Assembly: GCF_001813295.1 (NCBI RefSeq)
Contig: NZ_KV812019.1
Location: 1-43,347 of the forward strand
Direction of reading: 5' to 3'
Source of the DNA: Streptococcus sp. HMSC072G04
GTDB taxonomy: Bacteria > Bacillota > Bacilli > Lactobacillales > Streptococcaceae
DNA length: 43,347 nucleotides
Numbering within the stretch: the first letter of the stretch is position 1; each line of letters begins with the position of its first letter. The translations under genes were made by a program, and so were the position numbers. The notes under the pieces were generated by a model, which made no database searches, was not told the DNA's origin, and was given only the letters and a program-made list of their open reading frames with translations. This document shows, piece by piece, positions 6,548-16,318 of this stretch.

Positions 6548-9199
6548 ATGGCTGATAAAAAAACTCTCTCACCTGAAGAAAAGAAACTCGCTGCTGAAAA
6601 ACACGTAGACGAGTTGGTGCAAAAAGCGCTTGTTGCGCTTGAAGAAATGCGCAAATTGAACCAGGAGCAAGTGGACTACATTGTAGCGAAAGCATCTGTA
6701 GCTGCTCTTGACGCACACGGTGAGCTTGCTCTTCATGCTTATGAAGAAACTGGTCGTGGAGTCTTTGAAGACAAGGCGACGAAGAACTTGTTCGCTTGTG
6801 AACACGTAGTAAATAACATGCGTCACACCAAGACAGTTGGTGTCATTTCAGAAGATGACGTCACTGGTTTGACCCTTATTGCTGAGCCTGTCGGAGTTGT
6901 CTGCGGGATCACACCTACAACCAACCCAACTTCAACAGCAATCTTTAAAGCATTGATTTCCTTGAAGACACGGAACCCTATCGTCTTTGCCTTCCACCCA
7001 TCCGCTCAAGAATCATCTGCTCATGCGGCACGAATCGTACGCGATGCAGCAATTGCAGCTGGAGCACCTGAGAACTGTGTGCAATGGATTACCCAACCTT
7101 CTATGGAAGCAACTAGTGCCCTGATGAACCATGAAGGGGTTGCGACCATCCTTGCGACCGGTGGTAACGCCATGGTAAAAGCTGCTTATTCTTGTGGAAA
7201 ACCAGCTCTTGGGGTAGGTGCCGGAAACGTTCCTGCTTACGTTGAAAAATCAGCCAATATCCGCCAAGCAGCACACGATATCGTCATGTCTAAATCATTT
7301 GACAACGGTATGGTCTGTGCGTCTGAACAAGCGGTCATCATCGATAAAGAAATCTACGATGAGTTTGTTGAAGAATTCAAATCTTACCACACTTACTTTG
7401 TCAACAAAAAAGAAAAAGCCCTTCTTGAAGAGTTCTGCTTCGGCGTAAAAGCCAACAGCAAGAACTGTGCAGGTGCGAAATTGAATGCGGACATCGTTGG
7501 GAAACCAGCAGCATGGATCGCTGAACAAGCTGGCTTCACTGTACCAGAAGGAACCAATATCCTTGCGGCAGAATGTAAAGAAGTTGGTGAAAAAGAACCG
7601 TTGACTCGTGAAAAATTGTCACCAGTCATCGCTGTTTTGAAATCTGAAAGCCGTGAAGACGGAATTAACAAAGCTCGCCAAATGGTTGAATTCAACGGTC
7701 TTGGTCACTCAGCAGCCATCCATACTGCTGATGAAGAATTGACCAAAGAATTTGGTAAAGCAGTTAAAGCTATTCGTGTGATCTGCAACTCTCCTTCGAC
7801 TTTCGGTGGTATCGGGGATGTTTACAATGCCTTCTTGCCATCATTAACACTTGGATGTGGTTCTTACGGACGCAACTCTGTTGGGGACAACGTTAGTGCC
7901 ATCAACCTCTTGAATATCAAAAAAGTCGGACGCCGGAGAAATAACATGCAATGGATGAAACTTCCTTCAAAAACATACTTTGAACGTGATTCAATTGAAT
8001 ACCTACAAAAATGTCGTGACGTTGAACGTGTCATGATCGTTACAGACCACGCTATGGTAGAGCTTGGTTTCCTTGATCGTATCATCGAACAGCTTGACCT
8101 TCGTCGCAACAAGGTGGTTTACCAAATCTTTGCAGACGTAGAACCAGATCCAGATATCACAACTGTTGAACGTGGTACAGAGATCATGCGTGCCTTCAAA
8201 CCAGATACGATCATTGCTCTCGGTGGTGGATCACCAATGGATGCAGCCAAAGTTATGTGGCTCTTCTACGAACAACCAGAAGTGGACTTCCGTGACTTGG
8301 TTCAAAAATTCATGGATATCCGTAAACGTGCCTTCAAGTTCCCATTGCTTGGTAAGAAGACCAAATTTATTGCGATCCCAACAACATCTGGTACAGGATC
8401 TGAAGTAACTCCATTTGCCGTTATCTCTGATAAAGCAAACAACCGTAAATACCCAATCGCAGACTACTCATTGACTCCAACAGTTGCCATCGTAGACCCT
8501 GCCTTGGTATTGACAGTTCCTGGATCTGTTGCAGCAGACACTGGTATGGACGTCTTGACGCACGCGACAGAAGCTTATGTATCACAAATGGCTAGCGACT
8601 TCACAGATGGTCTTGCTCTTCAAGCTATTAAACTTGTCTTTGAAAACTTGGAAAGCTCAGTCAAGAATGCGGACTTCCATTCACGCGAAAAGATGCACAA
8701 TGCGTCAACCATCGCAGGTATGGCCTTCGCCAATGCCTTCCTCGGTATTTCTCACTCAATGGCCCACAAGATCGGTGCGCAATTCCACACCATCCACGGA
8801 CGGACCAATGCCATCTTGCTTCCATACGTTATCCGCTACAACGGTACACGCCCAGCCAAGACAGCTACATGGCCTAAGTACAACTACTACCGTGCAGATG
8901 AAAAATACCAAGATATCGCTCGTATGCTAGGACTTCCATGCTCTACTCCAGAAGAAGCTGTTGAAGCTTACGCAAAAGCTGTATACGAACTCGGTGAACG
9001 CTGTGGTATCGAAATGAACTTCAAAGCACAAGGCATCGATGAAAAAGAATGGAAGAAACATTCTCGTGAATTGGCCTTCCTTGCTTACGAAGATCAATGT
9101 TCACCAGCCAACCCACGTCTCCCAATGGTAGACCATATGCAAGAAATCATCGAAGATGCTTACTATGGTTACAAGGAACGTCCAGGACGTCGTAAATAA
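6548..9199 (+). CDS. adhE: Bifunctional acetaldehyde-CoA/alcohol dehydrogenase AdhE
   Basis: 883-residue fusion enzyme that reduces acetyl-CoA to acetaldehyde and then ethanol, re-oxidising two NADH in fermentation. The N-terminal half (about 1-450) is an aldehyde dehydrogenase with Cys257 in the NGMVCASEQ motif. A linker rich in Arg/Lys/Asn (about 455) leads to the iron-dependent alcohol dehydrogenase half, with GGGSPMDAAK (NAD binding), TTSGTGSEVTPFAV and the metal-ligand region HSMAHKIG--FHTIHG. Length is normal for the family, which assembles into spirosome filaments. GGAGG lies ten bases before the ATG. The upstream region has Rex-type sites, so expression probably responds to NADH. A terminator follows directly. 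Confidence 0.97.
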   Translation: MADKKTLSPEEKKLAAEKHVDELVQKALVALEEMRKLNQEQVDYIVAKASVAALDAHGELALHAYEETGRGVFEDKATKNLFACEHVVNNMRHTKTVGVISEDDVTGLTLIAEPVGVVCGITPTTNPTSTAIFKALISLKTRNPIVFAFHPSAQESSAHAARIVRDAAIAAGAPENCVQWITQPSMEATSALMNHEGVATILATGGNAMVKAAYSCGKPALGVGAGNVPAYVEKSANIRQAAHDIVMSKSFDNGMVCASEQAVIIDKEIYDEFVEEFKSYHTYFVNKKEKALLEEFCFGVKANSKNCAGAKLNADIVGKPAAWIAEQAGFTVPEGTNILAAECKEVGEKEPLTREKLSPVIAVLKSESREDGINKARQMVEFNGLGHSAAIHTADEELTKEFGKAVKAIRVICNSPSTFGGIGDVYNAFLPSLTLGCGSYGRNSVGDNVSAINLLNIKKVGRRRNNMQWMKLPSKTYFERDSIEYLQKCRDVERVMIVTDHAMVELGFLDRIIEQLDLRRNKVVYQIFADVEPDPDITTVERGTEIMRAFKPDTIIALGGGSPMDAAKVMWLFYEQPEVDFRDLVQKFMDIRKRAFKFPLLGKKTKFIAIPTTSGTGSEVTPFAVISDKANNRKYPIADYSLTPTVAIVDPALVLTVPGSVAADTGMDVLTHATEAYVSQMASDFTDGLALQAIKLVFENLESSVKNADFHSREKMHNASTIAGMAFANAFLGISHSMAHKIGAQFHTIHGRTNAILLPYVIRYNGTRPAKTATWPKYNYYRADEKYQDIARMLGLPCSTPEEAVEAYAKAVYELGERCGIEMNFKAQGIDEKEWKKHSRELAFLAYEDQCSPANPRLPMVDHMQEIIEDAYYGYKERPGRRK

Positions 9200-9230
9200 G
9201 ACGCCAAGGAACAACTGATGTTTATCAGCT

Positions 9231-9261
9231 ATCCCTCGCTCGAAAGAGTGGGGGATTTTTG
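9231..9261 (+). terminator. Rho-independent terminator of adhE
   Basis: ATCCCTCGCTC pairs with GAGTGGGGGAT around a GAAA loop, followed by TTTTTG. Bases 9262-9451 hold no gene; a CTGAA...TTCAG hairpin around 9380-9407 lies in the leader of the next operon. Confidence 0.85.
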
Positions 9262-9451
9262 CTATTTGGGTCCAAAACTCGTTTTTTCATAAAAAATTAG
9301 ATTTTTTTTCAAAAATTGTGTTATTTTTATAGCATTCCGAGCTATTTTATGTTACCCTATAGTGTATGAATCTGCCTGTAGCTGAAGGGTTATGATCCTT
9401 TTTCAGTTATAGGAAATGAAAAAACAAATCCAAGAAAGGAGGCCATCTCAA

Positions 9452-10009
9452 ATGGAGTTAGAAGGTGACGTGCAAGGAAGACAAGATCAGGCACAGAAAA
9501 TTATTGAAATGCCCCAACGAGATCGGGAAACTTCCACTTCAGAAAATCAGCCATCATCTGCTTCGGTGGTCTCCATGTATGGGCAGGAAAGGCCAAGTAT
9601 TTCTAGCCTCCATCAGCAACTGGCAGGCGCGTCTGGGACTCAGACCATTCAATTGCGGGAGGAATTGGTGCTGGCGGTAGCGCAGAATGCTTCAGCGAAA
9701 GCAACTGCCTTTGAGGCAGAAGTCAAGGATAAACTGGAAGAGGCTAAGGAGACGGTTTCCCATAAGGTCGCTGAGGTGTCTCAAATGGCCCACAGCATGG
9801 CCCAATTTTTAACAGATGCAGAAGTGGAGCAACTATTAGGAGAGTTCTCCATGGATACTTGTTGGGACCAAGCGGTAGAGGCGGAGAATCTCGCCCAAGC
9901 AAAGGCCTATTCCACTCGCTTGTCAGATTTGGCAGGTCAGCTGGAGGCTGCATCAGCTCAATTGGTGGACTTGGACAAGGGACAAGCGATGGCCTTTGAT
10001 TTTTCATAA
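9452..10009 (+). CDS. Hypothetical protein, helical; first gene of a three-gene operon
   Basis: 185-residue soluble protein that I do not recognise. There is no signal peptide or membrane segment. The N-terminal about 60 residues are polar and probably disordered (QERR, DRETSTSENQPSSASV), and the rest is alanine- and glutamate-rich with predicted long helices (QLREELVLAVAQNASAKA and later). AAAGGAGG nine bases upstream fixes the ATG at 9452; an in-frame start at 9416 has no such site. It is followed by two more small helical, charged proteins with spacings of 13 and minus 1 base, so the three form one translation-coupled unit. Such sets occur as chaperone or partner proteins of secreted effectors, but no effector is present, so this is speculative. 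Confidence 0.7.
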   Translation: MELEGDVQGRQDQAQKIIEMPQRDRETSTSENQPSSASVVSMYGQERPSISSLHQQLAGASGTQTIQLREELVLAVAQNASAKATAFEAEVKDKLEEAKETVSHKVAEVSQMAHSMAQFLTDAEVEQLLGEFSMDTCWDQAVEAENLAQAKAYSTRLSDLAGQLEAASAQLVDLDKGQAMAFDFS

Positions 10010-10022
10010 GTAGGAGAAAAAG

Positions 10023-10328
10023 ATGTTAGAGATCCTGGGAGAGGACAGAGAACGAATTGAGGAGCTCCATCGAGAGATTAAAAAGGAGCAAGAGCGGATT
10101 GCGATCAGAAGTTTGATTGCAACGCAGAAAGCCTTGATGATGTTGGAAGGGATGAGTTTGCAGGTAACCTTGGGCGGTCAATCCGAAAAGATGCGCTCTT
10201 TTGCTACAACGACCCTAGTTAGTGATTTGAAAGATGGATTTACAGGAGGAGCAGCGGACGCGGTAGAAACAGCACTGAAATCAGTGAAGAAGCCGATTTT
10301 ATTGAGTCCGATTAAAGGAGGTATGTGA
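10023..10328 (+). CDS. Hypothetical helical protein, second gene of the three-gene operon
   Basis: 101-residue protein of unknown function. The N-terminal about 35 residues are a highly charged helix (EDRERIEELHREIKKEQER), followed by a less polar segment with SLQVTLGG and a glycine-bearing tail (KDGFTGGAADAVETALK). No catalytic motif or signal is visible. GGAG lies eight bases before the ATG. The final stop codon overlaps the ATG of the third gene (TGATG), and AAAGGAGG for that gene is inside this coding sequence, indicating coupled translation. Confidence 0.7.
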   Translation: MLEILGEDRERIEELHREIKKEQERIAIRSLIATQKALMMLEGMSLQVTLGGQSEKMRSFATTTLVSDLKDGFTGGAADAVETALKSVKKPILLSPIKGGM

Positions 10329-10651
10329 TGTCCCATTCAGGAAATAGTGAATTAGAACAACTAGAAGATCGACATTACCGCTTCAATCAAAAACTGAGCG
10401 AGTTGGAGTGGGATTATGCGGATATGCGTATGGATGTCCGCCAACATACAGAAAATTTAGTGGACTGGCTAAGTGCCCTGCATTTTCAAGCCCCAAGTGC
10501 GGAGGCTCAAAGTGGCTTGGAGCGTTTATTTGCCTTGCAAGAAGAGTTTGAGGCAGAACTCAAGCGCTATGAAGAGCGTTTAGAAGAAGAACGCGAGCGC
10601 GAGCAGCAAGAGTACTACAAGCAGCGTCAACAATTAGAACAAGGTGATTGA
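10328..10651 (+). CDS. Hypothetical coiled-coil protein (possibly DUF3958-like), third gene of the operon
   Basis: 107-residue protein, almost entirely helical. It has an N-terminal coiled coil (SELEQLEDRHYRFNQKLSEL) and an extreme Glu/Arg coiled-coil tail (EAELKRYEERLEEEREREQ). The size and layout recall DUF3958 proteins, which act as targeting partners (Lap2) of LXG effectors of type VII secretion in streptococci. That is a weak resemblance from memory, and no LXG toxin, WXG100 or EssC gene is in the window. The ATG at 10328 overlaps the previous stop. A terminator follows immediately. Confidence 0.65.
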   Translation: MSHSGNSELEQLEDRHYRFNQKLSELEWDYADMRMDVRQHTENLVDWLSALHFQAPSAEAQSGLERLFALQEEFEAELKRYEERLEEEREREQQEYYKQRQQLEQGD

Positions 10652-10688
10652 AACATTCCTCTGGTAGAGATAAGGGGAATGTTTTTGT
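10652..10688 (+). terminator. Rho-independent terminator of the three-gene operon
   Basis: AACATTCC pairs with GGAATGTT around a loop and is followed by TTTTG. Confidence 0.8.
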
Positions 10689-10724
10689 TTGCTCAAAAAC
10701 TTTTAAAAATGTGCTCATAAATCA

Positions 10725-10753
10725 TTGCAAGCGCTTGCTTAGTATGTTATAAT
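10725..10753 (+). promoter_or_regulatory. Promoter with overlapping cre site of the degenerate alcohol dehydrogenase gene
   Basis: TTGCAA (-35, 10725-10730) and TATAAT (-10, 10748-10753) are 17 bases apart. The -35 lies inside TTGCAAGCGCTTGCTT, a near-perfect CcpA cre palindrome, so the promoter should be repressed when sugar is plentiful. The promoter is intact although its gene is destroyed. Confidence 0.7.
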
Positions 10754-10811
10754 ATTCACAAAGAAACGAAAATAAAATGGTTTTATCAAACCAACAAAAA
10801 AGGAGTCGCTT

Positions 10812-10977
10812 ATGAAAGCTGCAACCTATGTATCTGCAGGCAATCTGCAACTGCTGGATCAAGCTCATCACCCACCACTTCAAACTCTCAGAAGTTGAAA
10901 AAGCCTATGATGTCTTTAAACATGCGGGTGAAAACCATGCTCTCAAGGTGATTATCGAAAATGATATCAGTGAATGA
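10812..10977 (+). pseudogene. Remnant of a zinc-type alcohol dehydrogenase gene (internal deletion plus frameshift)
   Basis: The first 17 codons read MKAATYVSAGNLQLLDQ, a typical start of a medium-chain zinc alcohol dehydrogenase, with AAAAGGAG upstream. The sequence then jumps, in another frame, to a typical C-terminal end (ITHHFKLSEVEKAYDVFK, then HALKVIIEN) and a stop at 10975-10977. About 300 codons in the middle are missing and the two pieces are out of frame, so the translated product would be a nonsense peptide of 28 residues. A terminator follows at 11014. The promoter and cre site remain intact. Confidence 0.85.
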
Positions 10978-11013
10978 AGTGGCAACTAATATTTGTTCAT
11001 AGTTTTTTTAGAC

Positions 11014-11038
11014 GGACCAGAGATATTCTGGTCCTATT
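11014..11038 (+). terminator. Rho-independent terminator after the alcohol dehydrogenase remnant
   Basis: GGACCAGA pairs with TCTGGTCC around GATAT, followed by TATTTT. Confidence 0.75.
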
Positions 11039-11135
11039 TTCAACCCCAAAAAGCCAATGATTTCTTGCAAAATAAATTTGTTGTCTTATAATAGAAGTAC
11101 AGAAAACGATTACATAAAGAGGAAGGTGTGATCTT

Positions 11136-11522
11136 ATGAAACGGTTTTGTTATCATCGTGAATTCTGGATGGACTTCCATTTCTGGATCTTGGTCTTGCT
11201 TTTAGCGGCTGTAGCTTTGACGATGCGGGCTCCGCTTTCGGTAGTTAGCTTGGCTTATCTTGCTTTTGTTGGGATATTGATCCTTCTTCAGGTCTTTCAA
11301 CCGGCTGTATCGACACGTCAGTATCCAGAAGGTAGCTACCATTTCAATTGGACCTTCTATCGCGATACCCGACTGTATATCGATCTCTTTTTACTAGCAG
11401 GTCTCTTGGCAGGTCCAATGGCTTCATCGGATATGGTCTATTGGATCTTGCTTGGAGCCGTCGTCGGCTCTATCGGCTTTGTATTTGTCGTAAGGGAAAA
11501 AGCGACTCAAAAGATGGCCTAG
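11136..11522 (+). CDS. Small membrane protein of unknown function
   Basis: 128-residue protein with about four hydrophobic segments (roughly residues 14-30, 33-53, 83-95 and 100-118), a basic N-terminus and basic C-terminus. I do not recognise a family. AGGAAGG lies upstream at ordinary distance. It stands alone between two terminators, ahead of the sialic acid operon and on the same strand, so it is probably a single-gene unit; TATAAT around 11086-11091 could be its -10. No motif suggests a function. Confidence 0.7.
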   Translation: MKRFCYHREFWMDFHFWILVLLLAAVALTMRAPLSVVSLAYLAFVGILILLQVFQPAVSTRQYPEGSYHFNWTFYRDTRLYIDLFLLAGLLAGPMASSDMVYWILLGAVVGSIGFVFVVREKATQKMA

Positions 11523-11538
11523 GGAATCACCATGTCCT

Positions 11539-11571
11539 AGATCTCTGAAACTAGTTTCAGAGATCTTTTTA
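11539..11571 (+). terminator. Rho-independent terminator
   Basis: AGATCTCTGAAAC pairs with the following TTTCAGAGATCT and is followed by TTTTTATTT. Confidence 0.85.
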
Positions 11572-11616
11572 TTTCCCCTTAAAATGTGAAACTATAATCC
11601 AATTGCACGATTAATA

Positions 11617-11645
11617 TTGTAAGCGCTTTAAAAATAGATTATAAT
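11617..11645 (+). promoter_or_regulatory. Promoter of the sialic acid operon with overlapping cre site
   Basis: TTGTAA (-35, from 11617) and TATAAT (-10, 11640-11645) are 17 bases apart. The -35 overlaps TTGTAAGCGCTTTA, a close match to the CcpA cre. Together with the RpiR-type regulator gene at the operon's far end this suggests dual control: carbon catabolite repression plus a sialic acid signal. Confidence 0.7.
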
Positions 11646-11692
11646 CAATTTACAAGTACTCGAGTTGCCTTATTATCAAAGGAGAAGGAGTT

Positions 11693-12391
11693 ATGTCAAA
11701 GATTACAAAAGATGAACTGATTGAACAAATCAAAGATGGCATCATTGTTTCTTGTCAAGCCCTCCCTCATGAACCGCTCTATACAGAAGCAGGAGGAGTC
11801 ATTCCTCTCTTGGTCAAAGCGGCTGAGCAGGGTGGAGCTGTCGGAATCCGAGCCAATAGTGTACGAGATATCAAGGAAATCAAGGAAGTGACCAAGTTAC
11901 CGATCATTGGGATTATCAAACGCGATTACCCACCTGAAGAACCCTTTATCACGGCTACTATGAAAGAAGTCGATGAGCTGGCAGCTTTGGATATCGCGGT
12001 CATTGCTCTTGATTGTACCAAACGTCCCCGTCATGATGGCCTTTCGATTAGTGACTTTATCCATCAGGTCAAAGAGAAATATCCAGACCAACTCTTGATG
12101 GCTGATATCTCTACTCTGGAAGAAGGATTGACAGCTGTCGAAGCGGGAGTGGACTTTGTCGGAACGACCCTTTCGGGCTATACGGACTACAGTCCAAAGG
12201 TTGATGGTCCAGATTTTGAACTGATCCATAGCCTCTGCCAAGCAGGAGTAGATGTCATCGCAGAAGGTAAGATCCACTATCCGGATCAGGCCAAGAAAAT
12301 CCATGATCTCGGGGTGCGCGGTATCGTAGTAGGTGGCGCTATTACCCGACCAAAAGAGATCACAGAGCGCTTTGTCGCAGCCTTAAAATGA
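11693..12391 (+). CDS. nanE: N-acetylmannosamine-6-phosphate 2-epimerase NanE
   Basis: 232-residue TIM-barrel enzyme converting ManNAc-6-P to GlcNAc-6-P, the step linking sialic acid breakdown to amino-sugar metabolism. Recognisable family stretches are [11 protein letters not shown] near the N-terminus, [24 protein letters not shown], the [13 protein letters not shown] region and the phosphate-binding end [10 protein letters not shown] and [11 protein letters not shown]. Length is normal. AAAGGAGAAGGAG lies directly upstream of the ATG. It is the first gene of the operon, followed after about 137 bases by the transporter binding protein gene. Confidence 0.96.
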   Translation: MSKITKDELIEQIKDGIIVSCQALPHEPLYTEAGGVIPLLVKAAEQGGAVGIRANSVRDIKEIKEVTKLPIIGIIKRDYPPEEPFITATMKEVDELAALDIAVIALDCTKRPRHDGLSISDFIHQVKEKYPDQLLMADISTLEEGLTAVEAGVDFVGTTLSGYTDYSPKVDGPDFELIHSLCQAGVDVIAEGKIHYPDQAKKIHDLGVRGIVVGGAITRPKEITERFVAALK

Positions 12392-12432
12392 GAAAACAAA
12401 ACAGTAGATTGAAGGAGGAGGAGACCCAATAG

Positions 12433-13845
<1,413 letters not shown>

Positions 13846-13893
13846 TCAGTCTATGAAGCAAATCTAAGTCTTTCATAGAAATGAGAATATGCA

Positions 13894-13945
13894 GGCCCCT
13901 TCGAATCCGTATCTCTCTATTTGGAATGGAACGAAGGGGTCTTCA
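13894..13945 (+). terminator. Attenuator-like hairpin between binding-protein and permease genes
   Basis: GGCCCCTTCG (13894-13903) pairs with CGAAGGGGTC (13932-13941), followed by a modest T-rich run (TTCATTCTTTCT). In a co-transcribed ABC operon such a structure can protect or partly terminate the message, so the binding protein is made in excess over the permeases. Confidence 0.6.
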
Positions 13946-14027
13946 TTCTTTCTGGATCTTCTTTTCTTAAGTCGGAAGATATGTTTAGAAAAGAAAATAG
14001 AAAAAGAACACTAGGAGGTGCCTTACT

Positions 14028-14915
14028 GTGAAGGTAAACAAAATCCGAATGAGGGAGACACTCGTTTCCTACGCATTCCTAGCACCCATTTTAATCTTCT
14101 TTACGGTCTTTGTCCTAGCACCCATGATCATGGGCTTTGTGACAAGTTTCTTCAACTATTCTATGACATCCTTTAAGTTTGTCGGTTTAGAAAATTATTC
14201 CCGCATGTTTGCGGATAAGGTCTTTGTGAAGTCCTTGATCAATACCGTCATCATCGTTATCGGCTCGGTTCCGATCGTCGTATTGTTCTCCTTGTTTGTG
14301 GCTTCTCAGACCTACCATCAAAATGCGATTGCGCGTTCCTTCTATCGTTTCGTCTTCTTCCTTCCAGTTGTTACAGGGAGTGTAGCGGTAACGGTTGTAT
14401 GGAAATGGATCTATGATCCACTATCAGGGATTTTGAACTTTGTATTGAAATCTGGACATGTCATCAACCAAAACATTTCTTGGTTGGGGGACAAACACTG
14501 GGCTTTGATGGCCATCATCATTATTTTGTTGACCACCTCTGTTGGTCAACCGATCATCCTCTACATCGCTGCTATGGGAAATATTGATAATTCCCTCGTA
14601 GAAGCCGCGCGTGTGGATGGTGCGACAGAATTTCAAGTTTTCTGGAAGATCAAATGGCCAAGCTTGTTGCCAACAACCTTGTACATTGCCATCATTACGA
14701 CCATTAACTCTTTCCAATGTTTCGCCTTGATCCAATTGTTGACATCCGGTGGTCCTAACTACTCAACGAGTACCCTTATGTACTACCTCTATGAAAAAGC
14801 CTTTAAACTCTCTGAATACGGTTATGCCAACACCATGGGTGTCTTCCTTGCGGTGATGATTGCCATTATCAGTTTTGCGCAATTCAAGATCCTCGGAAAC
14901 GACGTAGAATACTAA
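14028..14915 (+). CDS. satB: Sialic acid ABC transporter permease (SatB type)
   Basis: 295-residue sugar ABC permease with six membrane segments, of the MalF/UgpA type. The EAARVDGATEFQVFWKIKWPSL stretch near residue 200 is the EAA loop that contacts the ATPase. Translation starts at GTG (14028), preceded by AGGAGG eight bases upstream. No ATP-binding subunit is encoded in the operon; in pneumococcus the shared ATPase MsmK energises this transporter from elsewhere, and the same is probable here. It is followed after 15 bases by the partner permease. Confidence 0.92.
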   Translation: MKVNKIRMRETLVSYAFLAPILIFFTVFVLAPMIMGFVTSFFNYSMTSFKFVGLENYSRMFADKVFVKSLINTVIIVIGSVPIVVLFSLFVASQTYHQNAIARSFYRFVFFLPVVTGSVAVTVVWKWIYDPLSGILNFVLKSGHVINQNISWLGDKHWALMAIIIILLTTSVGQPIILYIAAMGNIDNSLVEAARVDGATEFQVFWKIKWPSLLPTTLYIAIITTINSFQCFALIQLLTSGGPNYSTSTLMYYLYEKAFKLSEYGYANTMGVFLAVMIAIISFAQFKILGNDVEY

Positions 14916-14930
14916 AGAAAGGAGCCTCAG

Positions 14931-15770
14931 ATGAAACCAACACAAAAGAAACCCATCACTGCCTTTACAGTGATTTCAACGATCATTTTGCTCCTTTTGA
15001 CAGTCTTGTTCATTTTCCCATTTTATTGGATTTTGACAGGGGCCTTTAAGTCTCAACCAGATACCATTATGATCCCACCTCAATGGTGGCCAAAGACACC
15101 AACCATGGAAAACTTCCAACAGTTGATGGTACAAAACCCAGCCCTACAATGGTTGTGGAACAGTGTCATCATCTCTCTAGCAACCATGCTTTTGGTGTGT
15201 ATGACCTCTTCCTTGGCAGGTTATGTCTTGGCTAAGAAACGCTTCTATGGGCAACGAATTCTCTTTGCCATCTTCATTGCAGCCATGGCCCTTCCAAAGC
15301 AAGTTGTCTTGGTCCCATTGGTACGGATTATCAACTTCATGGGAATTCACGATACCCTTGCAGCGGTGATCTTACCACTGGTTGGATGGCCATTCGGGGT
15401 CTTCTTGATGAAGCAATTTAGTGAAAACATCCCAACAGAACTCTTAGAATCTGCTAAGATCGATGGTTGTGGAGAGTTGCGGACTTTCTGGAGCGTTGCC
15501 TTCCCAATTGTCAAGCCGGGATTTGCAGCCCTTGCCATCTTTACCTTTATCAACACCTGGAACGACTACTTTATGCAATTGGTAATGCTGACCTCTCGGC
15601 AAAACTTGACCATTTCCTTAGGGGTAGCAACCATGCAGGCTGAAATGGCCACCAACTATGGCTTGATCATGGCTGGGGCAGCCCTAGCTGCAGTGCCAAT
15701 CGTTACGGTCTTCCTCGTGTTCCAAAAATCCTTTACACAAGGGATTACCATGGGAGCGGTCAAAGGATAA
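14931..15770 (+). CDS. satC: Sialic acid ABC transporter permease (SatC type)
   Basis: 279-residue partner permease of the MalG/UgpE type with six membrane segments. It has a typical N-terminal FPFYWILTGAFKS motif and the EAA loop at ELLESAKIDGCGELRTFW (about residues 168-185). AAAGGAG precedes the ATG. It forms the membrane heterodimer with the product of the preceding gene. Confidence 0.92.
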   Translation: MKPTQKKPITAFTVISTIILLLLTVLFIFPFYWILTGAFKSQPDTIMIPPQWWPKTPTMENFQQLMVQNPALQWLWNSVIISLATMLLVCMTSSLAGYVLAKKRFYGQRILFAIFIAAMALPKQVVLVPLVRIINFMGIHDTLAAVILPLVGWPFGVFLMKQFSENIPTELLESAKIDGCGELRTFWSVAFPIVKPGFAALAIFTFINTWNDYFMQLVMLTSRQNLTISLGVATMQAEMATNYGLIMAGAALAAVPIVTVFLVFQKSFTQGITMGAVKG

Positions 15771-15844
15771 GCCGTCTGCTTGGACAAACGATCGTTGTGT
15801 ACAGATCGGTTTTCTAGGCTGAGAAGTATCGAAAGGATGAGAAT

Positions 15845-16297
15845 ATGATATTTGATGATTTAAAAAACATCACCTTTTACAAAGGAATCCACCCCAATCT
15901 GGATCAGGCCATTGACTTTCTCTATGAGCATCGGAAGGATTCTTTTGAATTGGGGAGATACGATATTGATGGGGATAAGGTCTTTCTCGTCGTTCAAGAA
16001 AATACCCTCAACAAAACAGAAAATGATCGCTTTGAACACCACAAAAGATATGCCGATTTGCATCTATTAGTAGAAGGGCATGAGTTTTCGAGTTATGGAT
16101 CTCGTGTGACAGGTGAGGCGCTCGCATTTGACGAAGCATCGGACATCGGTTTTGTCCATTGCCAGGAGTCTTATCCGCTTCATCTAGGCTATCATAATTT
16201 TGCGATTTTCTTTCCAGGGGAGCCTCACCAGCCCAATGGCTATGCAGGGCAAGAAGATATCGTGAAAAAATATCTATTTAAAATTGCGATCGATTGA
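15845..16297 (+). CDS. YhcH/YjgK/YiaL family protein (DUF386), sialic acid operon member
   Basis: 150-residue cupin-like beta-barrel protein of the YhcH/YjgK/YiaL family. Members are repeatedly found in sialic acid operons and have been proposed to act as anomerases or isomerases of sugar intermediates. Conserved elements here are RYDIDGDKVFLVVQENTLN, the HKRYADLHLLVEG metal-binding-like motif with two histidines and an aspartate, and FFPGEPHQPN with a further histidine. AAGGATGAG lies upstream. The operon position between transporter and lyase supports a role in sialic acid use. Confidence 0.88.
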   Translation: MIFDDLKNITFYKGIHPNLDQAIDFLYEHRKDSFELGRYDIDGDKVFLVVQENTLNKTENDRFEHHKRYADLHLLVEGHEFSSYGSRVTGEALAFDEASDIGFVHCQESYPLHLGYHNFAIFFPGEPHQPNGYAGQEDIVKKYLFKIAID

Positions 16298-16318
16298 TCA
16301 CGTTAGAAAGGAGTGCCT

